From Cupriavidus necator A5-1 (GTDB taxonomy: Bacteria > Pseudomonadota > Gammaproteobacteria > Burkholderiales > Burkholderiaceae), in NCBI RefSeq assembly GCF_000744095.1, contig NZ_JQLI01000008.1:3286001-3350000 (forward strand): a stretch of 64,000 bases of DNA, read 5' to 3'. Position numbers and translations under genes: made by a program. Positions 8,293 through 17,646 of this stretch are shown here, in pieces. The notes below the pieces were generated by a model. The model saw only the letters and a list, made by a program, of their open reading frames with translations. It did not search any database and had not been told where the DNA came from. Each line of letters begins with the position of its first letter. Position 1 is the first letter of the stretch.

Positions 8293-9201
8293 CTAGCGCT
8301 TGGCTCCGGACCCACCGGCGGCGCCCGCCGCGGCGCCGCCGCTGGAACGCATATAGCGGAAGAAGTCGGAGTTGGGCTCCAGCACCAGCACGTCGCGCTT
8401 GTCGCGGAAGGTGTTGCGGTAGGCCTCCATGCTGCGCCAGAACTGCGCGAACTGCGGATCGCGGCCGAACGCGTCGGCATAGATCTGCGAAGCCTTGGCA
8501 TCGCCCTCGCCCTTGATCACCTGCGCATCGCGGTAGGCCTCGGCCAGCACCACTTCGCGCTGGCGGTCGGCATCGGCGCGGATCTTCTCGCCCTCGGCGG
8601 CGCCGGTGGAGCGCAGCTCGTTGGCCACGCGCTTGCGCTCGGCTTCCATGCGGCGGTACACCGATTCGCTGATCGCGGGCAGCAGGTCGACGCGCTTGAG
8701 GCGCACGTCCAGGATCTCCACGCCCACCGACTTGGCGTATTCGCTCATGGCGTTGCGGATGGCCTGCATCACCTGCTCGCGCTCGCCGGCGACCACGTCG
8801 GCCACGGTGCGCTTGCCGAACTCCTCGCGCGCCACGGAGTCGATCCGCTGGGTCATGCGGTCCTGCGCGCCGCGCACGTTGCCGCCGAAGGCGACAAAGA
8901 ACTTGCGCGGATCGGTGATCCGCCATTTGACGAACCAGTCCACCACCATGCTCTTCTTCTCGGCGGTCAGGAAACGCTCGCTGGCGGCCCCGTCGATGGT
9001 CTGCAGGCGGCGGTCCATGAACACCACGTTCTGGAACGGCGGCGGCAGCTTGAAGTGCAGGCCGGGCTCGCGCACCACCTGCTTGATCTCGCCGAAGGCG
9101 AACACGACGGCGTACTGGCGCTGGTCGACCACGAACAGCATGGACGAGGCCACGGCCAGCAGGATGAAAAAGCCGATCGTGAAGGAAATCAGTCGGTTCA
9201 T
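8293..9201 (-). CDS. hflC: protease modulator HflC
   Basis: A 302-residue SPFH/prohibitin-family inner-membrane protein. It has one N-terminal transmembrane helix (about 5-25, ISFTIGFFILLAVASSMLFVV) followed by the SPFH domain and a long charged helix rich in Glu, Arg and Ala (about 185-250). HflC pairs with HflK in a large periplasmic complex that controls FtsH proteolysis. The ATG at 9201 is preceded by GAGGAG. It follows hflK by 10 nt, so translational coupling is likely. The C-terminus is Gly/Ala-rich. Confidence 0.95.
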   Translation of the reverse strand: MNRLISFTIGFFILLAVASSMLFVVDQRQYAVVFAFGEIKQVVREPGLHFKLPPPFQNVVFMDRRLQTIDGAASERFLTAEKKSMVVDWFVKWRITDPRKFFVAFGGNVRGAQDRMTQRIDSVAREEFGKRTVADVVAGEREQVMQAIRNAMSEYAKSVGVEILDVRLKRVDLLPAISESVYRRMEAERKRVANELRSTGAAEGEKIRADADRQREVVLAEAYRDAQVIKGEGDAKASQIYADAFGRDPQFAQFWRSMEAYRNTFRDKRDVLVLEPNSDFFRYMRSSGGAAAGAAGGSGAKR

Positions 9202-9211
9202 GACGGTCTCC

Positions 9212-10564
9212 TCAGCGCGAGTCGCGGTCGCGGTTGCGCAGCGCTTCGCGCGACCGGGTGTCCGGCGAGGCGTCCGGCGCGGGCGCCGGCGTGGCGGCAC
9301 CCGGCTGGCCCGGCGTTGCCGGCGCGCCCGCCTGGCCCTGCGCCATCAGCTTGTCCAGCGGCAGGTAGAGGAGATTGTTGCCCTGGCGCGCGTCCACCAG
9401 CACCTTGGTCGAATTGGTGTAGATCTGCTGCATGGTTTCGAGATAGATGCGGTCGCGCGTCACCTGCGGCGCCTTGGCGTATTCGGTCTGCACCGAGCGG
9501 AAGCGTGAGGCATCGCCCTCGGCCTGCGCCACCACGCGCGAGCGGTAGGCTTCGGACTCTTCCTTCAGGCGGGCGGCCGCACCCTTGGCGCGCGGGATGA
9601 TGTCATTGGCGTAGGCCTGGCCTTCGCTGATGGCGCGCTCGCGGTCCTGGCTGGCCTTGTTGACGTCGTCGAACGCGGCCTGAACCTGCTCGGGCGGCTG
9701 CACGCTCTGCACGTTCACGGAAAGCACGCGGATGCCGGTCTTGTACGCCGACAGGATCGCCTGGATCGACTTGGCCAGCCCCTGCGCGATCTCCTCACGG
9801 CTCTCGTACAGCACCGCGTCCATCTTGTTGCGGCCGACGATCTCGCGCACCGAAGTCTCGGCGGCCTGCGTCACCAGTTCCTCGTCGCCGCCGCGGTCGG
9901 TCTTGTTGAAGAACAGGAATTCGGTGGCATCCTGGATCACGTACTGCACGGTGAAGCGCACGTCGATAATGTTCTCGTCCTGCGTCAGCATTGACGAGTC
10001 CTTCAGGTTGCTGTCCTTGATCGACGTGGAGCGACCCACCTCGACCGAACGCACCGCCGACAGGTTGACGATCTCGCCCGACTGGACGGGCCAGGGCAGG
10101 CGCCAGTTGATGCCGGGACCGGCGGAATACTTGAACTTGCCGAACTGCAGGATCACCGCGGTCTGGCCTTCCTGCACCATGAAGAAGCCGCTGGCGAGCC
10201 AGATGCCGACCACTGCGGCGACGATCACGCCGACGCCCACGCTCGAACTCTTGCCCGGGGTGCGCGGGCCGCCGAAGCCCTGGTTGCCGCCGCCGTTTTC
10301 CTTGCGGCCCAGCAGGCCGTTCAGGCGGCGGTTGAAGTCGCGCCACAACTCGTCAAGGTCGGGCGGGCCGCCGTCCTGCTGCGGACGCTGGTTCTGCTGA
10401 CGGTTGTCGTCGCGGCCATCCTTCTTGTCATCGTCGTCCCCGTTCCGACCCCAGCGCGGATCGTTCAGCGAGAAGATGGCGCGCAGGCGCTGCCAGCCCG
10501 CGCGCAGCGCGGGGCGGCTGCCTGGTGTCAGGCTCGAGTCGGCATTCCGGGGAAACTGGGGCAT
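9212..10564 (-). CDS. hflK: FtsH protease activity modulator HflK
   Basis: A 450-residue SPFH-family membrane protein, partner of HflC. The N-terminus is a hydrophilic Asp/Asn/Gln/Gly-rich segment (about 40-90), followed by a transmembrane helix (VGVIVAAVVGIWLASGFFMV, about 105-125), the SPFH domain, a coiled-coil-like region with AYANDIIPRAKGAA, and an Ala/Pro tail. I start at MPQFPRN; an ATG 3 codons earlier is also possible. A TAGAAT box at 10601-10606 suggests a promoter of its own, although hflX ends only about 105 nt upstream. Confidence 0.92.
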   Translation of the reverse strand: MPQFPRNADSSLTPGSRPALRAGWQRLRAIFSLNDPRWGRNGDDDDKKDGRDDNRQQNQRPQQDGGPPDLDELWRDFNRRLNGLLGRKENGGGNQGFGGPRTPGKSSSVGVGVIVAAVVGIWLASGFFMVQEGQTAVILQFGKFKYSAGPGINWRLPWPVQSGEIVNLSAVRSVEVGRSTSIKDSNLKDSSMLTQDENIIDVRFTVQYVIQDATEFLFFNKTDRGGDEELVTQAAETSVREIVGRNKMDAVLYESREEIAQGLAKSIQAILSAYKTGIRVLSVNVQSVQPPEQVQAAFDDVNKASQDRERAISEGQAYANDIIPRAKGAAARLKEESEAYRSRVVAQAEGDASRFRSVQTEYAKAPQVTRDRIYLETMQQIYTNSTKVLVDARQGNNLLYLPLDKLMAQGQAGAPATPGQPGAATPAPAPDASPDTRSREALRNRDRDSR

Positions 10565-10668
10565 GAAGTGCACGGGTCCGGGGAAGTTTGTAACAGGGGG
10601 ATTCTAGCAGTCATCTGCGCCACATTTCGCCAATTCGCGCAATCGCAGCGCCAATGGACGGAAAACGG

Positions 10669-11976
10669 TCAGGGCCTGCGCGATTCCCCCGCGCCTGCTT
10701 CGCTGCCATCGCCGCTCTCGCCGGCATGGCCGCTCTGGTCATCGTCATCGTACCCGACGCCCTCCTCGCCCTCCTCGCCCTCCTCGCCTTGGTCCGCATC
10801 GCCATACAGCGGGACGTCGGCTAGTCGGAGATCGTAAGGCGGCGGCTCAGATGGCCGGCTCGCCAGCCATTGCGCCACCTCCACCAAGGACTCACGCAGC
10901 GCATCGAGGCCGATGCCTTCGCGCGCGCTGAGAAAGACGCGGGTGGGAATACCGTCCTCGTCGCGCTCGATGCGCGGGCCCTGATCCATCAGCTCGGGCG
11001 CCGCATCGATCTTGTTCATCACCACGATCTGCGGGATATCCGAGGCATCGATTTCCGCCAGCACGCGGTTGACCTGCTCAATCTGTTCGTGGCGCACCGG
11101 GCTCGATGCGTCCACCACATGCAGCAGCAGGTCGGCGTGCACGGTTTCTTCCAGCGTGGCGCGGAACGCCGCCACCAGCTGCGTGGGCAGGTCGCGGATA
11201 AAGCCGACCGTGTCGGACAGCACCACGTTGCCCAGCCCGTCCAGGAACAGCCGGCGCGAGGTGGTGTCTAGCGTGGCAAACAGCTGGTCCGCCGCATAGG
11301 CGCGCGCCTTGGTCAGCGCGTTGAACAGCGTCGACTTGCCCGCGTTGGTATAGCCCACCAGCGAGATGCTGAGCGTGTCGTTGCGCGCGCGGGCACGCCG
11401 CTGCGTGCTGTGCTGGCGCTGCAGCCGCGACAGATCGGACTTGAGGCGCTTGGCGCGCTCGTCCAGCATGCGGCGGTCCAGCTCGAGCTGGCGCTCACCC
11501 GGGCCGCCGCGCATACCGATACCGCCCTTCTGCCGCTCCAGGTGGCTCCAGGCGCGGACCAGCCGCGAGGCGCGGTACTGCACCTGCGCCAGTTCCACCT
11601 GCACCTTGCCCACATGGCTCTGCGCGCGCTGCCCGAAGATATCCAGGATCAGGCCGGTACGGTCGATCACGTGGCGGTTCAGGAAGCGCTCCAGGTTGCG
11701 CTGCTGCGCCGGGCTCAGGGCGTGGTTGAACACGACCACGTCGGCGTCGAGCGCGTCGGCGGCCTCCCTCAGTTCTTCGGCCTTGCCCGAGCCGATGAAC
11801 AGCGCCGGGTCGGGCCGCGAACGGCGGCCCGTCAGCGTGTGCACCGGCAACGAGCCGGCTGTGGAGGTCAGCAGCGCGAGTTCGCTGAGGCTTTCCTGAA
11901 AGTCATGCTTGCCGAAATCGACGCCGACGAGAATGGCGCGCGAGGGTGCGGTGTTGGAAGTGGCTCTGGGATCCAA
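10669..11976 (-). CDS. hflX: ribosome-associated GTPase HflX
   Basis: A 435-residue TRAFAC GTPase that binds 50S subunits and splits stalled or heat-damaged ribosomes. The N-terminal HflX domain carries a GGIGMRGGPGERQLELDRR loop (about 155-173). Then come G1 GYTNAGKSTLFN (about 208), G3 DTVGFI (about 254) and G4 NKID (about 318). The C-terminal tail is unusually acidic, with three tandem GEE units encoded by a 9-bp repeat (10777-10800 region) and a DDDD run, beyond the usual family end. It lies between hfq and hflK, the conserved order. Confidence 0.95.
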   Translation of the reverse strand: MDPRATSNTAPSRAILVGVDFGKHDFQESLSELALLTSTAGSLPVHTLTGRRSRPDPALFIGSGKAEELREAADALDADVVVFNHALSPAQQRNLERFLNRHVIDRTGLILDIFGQRAQSHVGKVQVELAQVQYRASRLVRAWSHLERQKGGIGMRGGPGERQLELDRRMLDERAKRLKSDLSRLQRQHSTQRRARARNDTLSISLVGYTNAGKSTLFNALTKARAYAADQLFATLDTTSRRLFLDGLGNVVLSDTVGFIRDLPTQLVAAFRATLEETVHADLLLHVVDASSPVRHEQIEQVNRVLAEIDASDIPQIVVMNKIDAAPELMDQGPRIERDEDGIPTRVFLSAREGIGLDALRESLVEVAQWLASRPSEPPPYDLRLADVPLYGDADQGEEGEEGEEGVGYDDDDQSGHAGESGDGSEAGAGESRRP

Positions 11977-12246
11977 GGGAGGGCGCGAAGGCGCTGGGGA
12001 ATACGGGTTCAGGGGAATGTCTTGCGGAGGTCCGGCACTGCCCTGGCCCCTGCCAGGTCAGGCCAACGCGCGAGGCGCAAGGTGATGCCGGAGGTTGCGG
12101 CAGCGGCGGCGGCTGAGTGCGCGGCCGCCGGGCCGCGATGCACCGGGCGCAAGGGCAACCCGGTGCCGGGCATCGAAACGGCGCCGCGTGGCGCCCGGTC
12201 GATGCCGTCAGTCGGCGGCCGCACGCTGTGGCGGCCGCGAGGCAGT

Positions 12247-12486
12247 TCAGGCCTCGGCAGAGTCATCCACGCGGAAATTGACCGCGCGCGCCGGAACGAC
12301 GGTGGAAATCGCATGCTTGTAGACCATCTGCGTCACAGTGTTGCGCAGCAGGACGACGTACTGGTCGAACGATTCGATATTGCCTTGCAGCTTGATGCCA
12401 TTGACGAGGTAGATGGACACCGGTACGTGCTCTTTGCGCAGCGCATTCAGGAACGGGTCTTGTAGCAGTTGCCCTTTGTTGCTCAT
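12247..12486 (-). CDS. hfq: RNA chaperone Hfq
   Basis: A 79-residue Sm-like protein with the Sm1 segment [19 protein letters not shown] and Sm2 [12 protein letters not shown]. The core start [19 protein letters not shown] is diagnostic. It forms a hexamer that pairs small RNAs with mRNAs. The ATG at 12486 has GGAG upstream. The tail after Sm2 is short, as in betaproteobacteria. 210 nt separate it from der. The 270-nt gap before hflX is GC-rich with several short inverted repeats and no gene that I recognise. Confidence 0.97.
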
Positions 12487-12696
12487 GGCACACTCCAAAT
12501 TTATAGGTTTAGTGATGGATGATGGGGACGGAAGCCCCCGGTTCAAGTCAGTCAGCGCAAAAACGCGCCAGAAAAAAGATCAAAACGGTACCAAGTCGGC
12601 GTCAATGCACAGGGAACCCCCTGCTACCGTGAATTTAGCCGCAGTTCCAAACGAACGCAAACGAAAACTTGCCCCGCAAAGGATCCGATTCCGGAC

Positions 12697-14040
12697 TCAA
12701 TCCTTCGAGTCCGCATACGGATTTTTGTTCGTGCGAAATTCGATGCGAAGGGGTGTGCCCTTGAGCTTGAAGGCCGCACGGAAACGGTTTTCCAGGTAGC
12801 GCCGGTAGGTTTCGGCAACGCCTGACAGCGCATTGCCGTGGACCACGATAATGGGGGGATTCGAGCCACCCTGGTGCGCGTAACGCAGCTTGGGCCGCGA
12901 TGCGCCGACGCGCTTGGGCTGCTGGAATTCGACGGCTTCCTGCAGCACGCGCGTCAGCTGCGGCGTCGGCAGCTTGACCATCGCCGCGGCGTACGCATCG
13001 TCGACCGAGCGCAGCAGCGCGCCGATGCCGGTGCGCTCGCGCGCCGACACAAAATGGAAATTCGCAAAATTCAGAAACTGCAGCTTGCGCTCCAGGTCGT
13101 GCTTGATGCGGTCGCGGGTATGGCCGTCGAGCCCGTCCCACTTGTTGACGCCGACCACCAGTGCACGCCCGGACTCGACGATAAACCCGGCGATATGCGC
13201 GTCCTGGTCAGAAATGTCTTGTTGCGCATCGAGCAGCAGGATCACGACATTGGCGTCGGCGATCGACTGCAGCGTCTTGACCACTGAAAATTTTTCAATC
13301 GCCTCGAACACCTTACCGCGCCGGCGCAGGCCCGCAGTATCGATCAGCGTATAGGGCTTGCCGCCGCGCTCGAACTCCACATAGATGGCGTCGCGCGTGG
13401 TGCCGGGCATGTCGAACGCGATCACGCGCTCTTCACCGATCAGCGTGTTGACCAGCGTGGATTTCCCCACATTCGGGCGTCCGACGATGGCGATCTTGAC
13501 GCCCTTGCCGCCATCGGGCACTTCCTCGGCCAGCTCGGGCCGCTCCTGGACCGCCAGCTCCAGCGCTTCATCGACGAGCTCGCTCACGCCGTCGCCATGG
13601 GCAGCGGAGATCGCGTACGGATCGCCCATGCCAAGCTCGTAGAAGTCGGCCGCCACCGAGGTGTACTTCATGCCCTCGGCCTTGTTCACCGCCAGCATGA
13701 TGCGCCGGCCGGTCTTGCGCAGGTAGTCGGCGATGGCGCGGTCCTGCGGCGCCAGGCCCAGGCGGCCGTCGACGATGAAGATCACCACGTCGGCCTCGAC
13801 CACCGCCTGTTTGGTCTGCTTGGCCATCTCGGCGACGATGCCTTCCTTGACCACCGGCTCGAAGCCGCCGGTATCGATGGCGATGAACGGCCGCTCGCCG
13901 ATGCGCCCTTCGCCGTAATGGCGGTCGCGCGTCAGGCCCGGCAGGTCGGCGACGAGGGCGTCGCGCGAGCGGGTCATGCGGTTGAATAGCGTCGACTTCC
14001 CTACATTGGGGCGGCCGACTAGTGCGATAACTGGTTTCAT
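12697..14040 (-). CDS. der: ribosome biogenesis GTPase Der (EngA)
   Basis: A 447-residue protein with two consecutive GTPase domains: GRPNVGKSTLFN at about 9-20 and GRPNVGKSTLVN at about 186-197, each followed by DTGG/DTAG and NK.D motifs, and a C-terminal KH-like domain. It acts in 50S subunit assembly. The start MKPVIALVG is the canonical one. It sits downstream of bamB, the same order as in many proteobacteria. Confidence 0.97.
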   Translation of the reverse strand: MKPVIALVGRPNVGKSTLFNRMTRSRDALVADLPGLTRDRHYGEGRIGERPFIAIDTGGFEPVVKEGIVAEMAKQTKQAVVEADVVIFIVDGRLGLAPQDRAIADYLRKTGRRIMLAVNKAEGMKYTSVAADFYELGMGDPYAISAAHGDGVSELVDEALELAVQERPELAEEVPDGGKGVKIAIVGRPNVGKSTLVNTLIGEERVIAFDMPGTTRDAIYVEFERGGKPYTLIDTAGLRRRGKVFEAIEKFSVVKTLQSIADANVVILLLDAQQDISDQDAHIAGFIVESGRALVVGVNKWDGLDGHTRDRIKHDLERKLQFLNFANFHFVSARERTGIGALLRSVDDAYAAAMVKLPTPQLTRVLQEAVEFQQPKRVGASRPKLRYAHQGGSNPPIIVVHGNALSGVAETYRRYLENRFRAAFKLKGTPLRIEFRTNKNPYADSKD

Positions 14041-14105
14041 GCAATAAACGGAAACGGGGGCCGGCACATGCCGCCCCCCGGTAGCTCCGGAGTCAATGGA
14101 TCCGA

Positions 14106-14138
14106 CGGCAGTCCGCGCCTTACCGGCGCGGACTGCCG
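14106..14138 (-). other. long perfect hairpin between bamB and der
   Basis: Two 14-nt arms starting CGGCAGTCCG (14106-14119 and 14125-14138) pair perfectly around a 5-nt loop in the 226-nt bamB-der spacer. No T tract follows on either strand. It may be a processing or attenuation element rather than an intrinsic terminator. Confidence 0.55.
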
Positions 14139-14266
14139 CTTGTCCTGTCGCGCGCGCCGCCGGTCACGAGACCCGCTGCGCAATTTGCCGCACGACCAAG
14201 GATCATGCTACCGGATTCGGCGCCGACCGTACCGACAGGTGTACGGCAGCGCGCATTGGATGCCTG

Positions 14267-15442
14267 TCAGCCAGGCTGGTACCCGTAGACGTCGCCGTCG
14301 CGGGTCTGGATCACCAGGGTCTGGCCCGCCACGACCGGCGCGGCGGTGATGGCGCTGCCATCGGTCTTCATGCGCGCGATGACTTGGCCGTCTTCGCGCG
14401 ACAGGAAGTGAACATAGCCTTCAAAGTCGCCCATCACCAACGAGCGGCCCAGCGCCAGCGGCGCGCCCAGACGGCGGTTGCGCAGCTCATCGTTCTTCCA
14501 GCGTTCGTTGCCATTCTGGCGGTCGAAAGCATGCACCACCGACTGTTCGTCGCTGGCGTAAAGTGCAGTGTCATCCTGCGCGGGACCGCTCGGCGACGAG
14601 AAATCCTTGCCCCACTGCGGCTGGCCGCTGGACAGCTCCAGGCAGGCGACGCGGCCCTGGAAGGTGGTGGCGCAGACCTGGCGACCATTCACCATCGGCT
14701 GGCCGGTGACGTCGTTCAGGCGCTCGATCTCCGAAACGCCCTTCGGGTACGAAATCGTGCTTTCCCAGCGCAGCACGCCGTTGCCCGGCGTCAGCACGCC
14801 CAGCTTGCCGCCGGGGAACCCCATCACGATGCCGTCGCCGGCGAACACCATGCCCATCGCCGCGCGCAGGTTCAGCGGCGTCTGCGAGCGCTGGTAGATC
14901 CAGCGGCGCTCGCCGGTCTCGGCATCCAGGCCGAACACGCGCGTGTCGGTGGTGCGCACCACCACCAGGCCGTTGCCGACCAGCGGCGCCGACAGCACCT
15001 CGCCATTGACCTGCTTCTTCCAGACTTGCTTGCCGCTGGCGTCGAAGGCGTAGACCGCGCCCTTCTCGCCCGCGACTGCGGTCACGGAGCCGTCGCTGCC
15101 CGGGCCCGAGGTCAGGTCCAGGTCAGTCTTGGCCTTCCACAGCACGCGGCCGGAGGCACCTTCCAGCGCCATCACGTTGCCGTTGTTGGACGACACGTAG
15201 ACGTTGTTGCCCGCCGCGGCCGGCTGCATCGAATACGGGCCGCTCTTGCCCACATCGGCCTTCCACGCCTGGCGCACCGTCAGCGTGCCCGACACCGGCT
15301 TGAGTTGGGCGGGCGGGTGCTTGTTTTCCTTGCTGAACAGCGCGCAGCCGCCCAGCGCGGCCAGGCAGGCGGCAGCCACCAGCGCGCGGGCCATGGTGCG
15401 GGCAGGCTGGCGATGTACGGCACGGGAAAGCACTGACGTCAT
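14267..15442 (-). CDS. bamB: outer membrane protein assembly factor BamB
   Basis: A 391-residue lipoprotein and beta-propeller subunit of the BAM complex that inserts outer-membrane proteins. The signal sequence ends in the lipobox LGGC with Cys33. The rest is PQQ-like repeats (for example GRVLWKAKTDL, GKQVWKKQVNG, GERRWIYQRSQ) forming the propeller. It lies between the yfgM-like gene and der, the usual BAM-associated order. The translation start could be at Met17, which would give a more typical signal length. Confidence 0.95.
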   Translation of the reverse strand: MTSVLSRAVHRQPARTMARALVAAACLAALGGCALFSKENKHPPAQLKPVSGTLTVRQAWKADVGKSGPYSMQPAAAGNNVYVSSNNGNVMALEGASGRVLWKAKTDLDLTSGPGSDGSVTAVAGEKGAVYAFDASGKQVWKKQVNGEVLSAPLVGNGLVVVRTTDTRVFGLDAETGERRWIYQRSQTPLNLRAAMGMVFAGDGIVMGFPGGKLGVLTPGNGVLRWESTISYPKGVSEIERLNDVTGQPMVNGRQVCATTFQGRVACLELSSGQPQWGKDFSSPSGPAQDDTALYASDEQSVVHAFDRQNGNERWKNDELRNRRLGAPLALGRSLVMGDFEGYVHFLSREDGQVIARMKTDGSAITAAPVVAGQTLVIQTRDGDVYGYQPG

Positions 15443-15510
15443 AAGGTTTCGATCCTGGTTTTACGGTCCGCTGGTTTTACGGTGATTGGCTCAAGTCGAG
15501 GGCGGCCCGC

Positions 15511-16143
15511 TCAGGCCGTGCCCAGCGCATCGAGCTTGAACTGAATGATCTGGCGCATCGCCGGCTCGGCCTCGCCCAGCTTGTCGAGCGCCTTGCGGTA
15601 GGCCACGCGCGCATCGTCGCGCTTGTCCTGGGCGGCGAGCAGGTCGCCGCGGCGGTCGGCATACAGCGCCACGAACGCTGCCGGCGGTTCATCCTTGAGC
15701 AGCGCCAGGCCCTTGTCGTAGGCCTTCTCGTCCAGCAGCACGCCGGCCAGGCGCACGCGCGCCAGGTGCGAGTATGCTTCGTCGCCGTGGTCGATAGCCC
15801 ATTGCAGCTGGCTCTTGGCCGCGGCCAGGTCGCCCGCGTCATACAGCACGCGGCTTGCGACCAGCGCGCTCATCTGGCCATAGGCGGTGCGGCCGTACTT
15901 GTCTTCCAGGTCCGTCGCGGCGCGCTTGATGCGCTCGATGTCGCGCGCCTCGGCGGCCTTGAGCACCTGCTCGTACAGCACCGCGGCCTCGCCGGCCTGC
16001 CTGCGCTCCCAGTACTTCCAGCCGTTCCAGCCGGCGAACGCCAGCAGCGCGACGATCAGCACCCAGGTCAGCGCATTGCCGTACTGGCGCCACCAGGCCT
16101 TCAGATTCTCAAGCTGTTCCTGTTCTTCTAGATCGTAAGCCAT
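15511..16143 (-). CDS. YfgM-family tetratricopeptide protein (SecYEG-associated)
   Basis: A 210-residue protein starting MAYDLEEQEQLENLKAWW. It has one transmembrane helix at about 22-42 (LTWVLIVALLAFAGWNGW) after a short cytoplasmic tail, then a periplasmic TPR-like helical region. YfgM proteins associate with the SecYEG translocon and periplasmic chaperones. The context hisS-yfgM-bamB matches the family in gamma- and betaproteobacteria. Confidence 0.9.
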   Translation of the reverse strand: MAYDLEEQEQLENLKAWWRQYGNALTWVLIVALLAFAGWNGWKYWERRQAGEAAVLYEQVLKAAEARDIERIKRAATDLEDKYGRTAYGQMSALVASRVLYDAGDLAAAKSQLQWAIDHGDEAYSHLARVRLAGVLLDEKAYDKGLALLKDEPPAAFVALYADRRGDLLAAQDKRDDARVAYRKALDKLGEAEPAMRQIIQFKLDALGTA

Positions 16144-16212
16144 GTCGAGGCAATCACCTGCGTTGGGTTGGGTACTCGTGTACTGGGGTTTTCCGGCTGG
16201 CCAGCGCGCGAT

Positions 16213-17607
16213 TTATTCGCTGGCGCCGACCATGGCGTCGATCAGGTAATCGACCAGTTGCTCGGCCGGCACGGTGGCCTGTTGCCCACCGCCTTCGGCC
16301 TGCTCGCGCTGGCGAAGTTCCTTGACCTGGATCACGCCGGCGGCAACTTCGTCCTCGCCAATGATAACGGCATAGGCCGCGCCACTTGTGTCGGCGCGCT
16401 TCATCTGCGACTTGAAGCTGCCGCCCTTGCCGTCGGCGCTGGCGTGCAGCACCACGTCCAGGCCGGCGTCGCGCAGGCGTTCCGCGGCGATCATCGCCTG
16501 CTGCGCGGCGGCCTCGCCCTGGTGCACCAGGTAGACGTCGCAGCCCACCGCCTCGGGCACCACGCCCTCTTCGCGGATCAGCTCGATGATGCGCTCGATG
16601 CCCATGGCCCAGCCGCATGCCGGCGCGGACTTGCCGCCCATCTGCGCGATCAGCGGGTCATAGCGCCCGCCGCCGGCGATGGTGCCCTGCGCGCCCAGCT
16701 TGTCGGTGATCCACTCGAACACCGTCAGGTTGTAGTAGTCCAGGCCGCGCACCAGGCGCGGGTTGATCTTGAACGGAATGTTGTTGGCCTTGAGCAGGCG
16801 CTGCACGCCCTCGAAGTGCGCCAGCGACTCTTCGCCCAGGAAATCGATCAGCTTGGGCGCGTTGGCCGCCATTTCCTGCAGCGCCGGGTTCTTGGTGTCC
16901 AGCACGCGCAGCGGGTTGGTGTACAGGCGGCGCTTGCTGTCGTCATCCAAGATGTCCCGGAACCCTTCCAGGTACTTGATCAGCTGCTCGCGGTGGGCGG
17001 CGCGCTCATCGGCCTGCCCCAGCGAATTGATCTCCAGGCGCACGCCGGTCAGGCCCAGGTCATCCCACAGGCGCTGGCACATCAGGATGATCTCGGCGTC
17101 CACGTCAGGGCCGGCAAAGCCCAGCGCCTCGGCGCCGAGCTGGTGGAACTGGCGGTAGCGGCCGCGCTGCGGGCGCTCGTGGCGGAACATCGGGCCGGTG
17201 TACCACAGGCGCTTGGGGCCGTCGTACAGCAGGTTGTGCTCGATGGTGGCGCGCACGGCCGCGGCGGTGCCTTCCGGGCGCAGCGTGAGCTGCTCGCCGT
17301 TGAGCGAATCGGTGAAGGAATACATCTCCTTCTCGACGATGTCGGTGACCTCGCCGATGCCGCGCACGAACAGCTGCGTGTGCTCGACGATCGGCGTGCG
17401 GATCTGCTGGTAGCCGTAGGCACGCAGCATGGCGCGCGCGGCATTCTCGAAATGCTCCCACAGCGGCGCGTCCGCCGGCAGCATGTCGTTCATGCCCTTC
17501 ACGCCCTGCAGGGCCTTGGCGGGGCGCGCTTTCTCCCCGGCCTTCTGCTCGGCCTTCAGTTCGGTCTTCTCACCGCCTGCGGCGGCCACGTTCTCGGATT
17601 GCGTCAT
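16213..17607 (-). CDS. hisS: histidine--tRNA ligase
   Basis: A 464-residue class II aminoacyl-tRNA synthetase that charges tRNA-His. The catalytic core has motif 2 FRHERPQRGRYRQFHQLGAE, the HisA-type motif LVRGLDYYNLTVFEW, and motif 3 MGIERIIELI, followed by an anticodon-binding domain. The first 30 residues are a Lys/Glu/Ala-rich extension before the conserved QGVKGMNDMLP, longer than in E. coli. It is 39 nt downstream of ispG. Confidence 0.97.
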   Translation of the reverse strand: MTQSENVAAAGGEKTELKAEQKAGEKARPAKALQGVKGMNDMLPADAPLWEHFENAARAMLRAYGYQQIRTPIVEHTQLFVRGIGEVTDIVEKEMYSFTDSLNGEQLTLRPEGTAAAVRATIEHNLLYDGPKRLWYTGPMFRHERPQRGRYRQFHQLGAEALGFAGPDVDAEIILMCQRLWDDLGLTGVRLEINSLGQADERAAHREQLIKYLEGFRDILDDDSKRRLYTNPLRVLDTKNPALQEMAANAPKLIDFLGEESLAHFEGVQRLLKANNIPFKINPRLVRGLDYYNLTVFEWITDKLGAQGTIAGGGRYDPLIAQMGGKSAPACGWAMGIERIIELIREEGVVPEAVGCDVYLVHQGEAAAQQAMIAAERLRDAGLDVVLHASADGKGGSFKSQMKRADTSGAAYAVIIGEDEVAAGVIQVKELRQREQAEGGGQQATVPAEQLVDYLIDAMVGASE

Positions 17608-17646
17608 TCTGTTCTTGTCAGGCTTCTGGCACCCGGCCGGTCCGGC

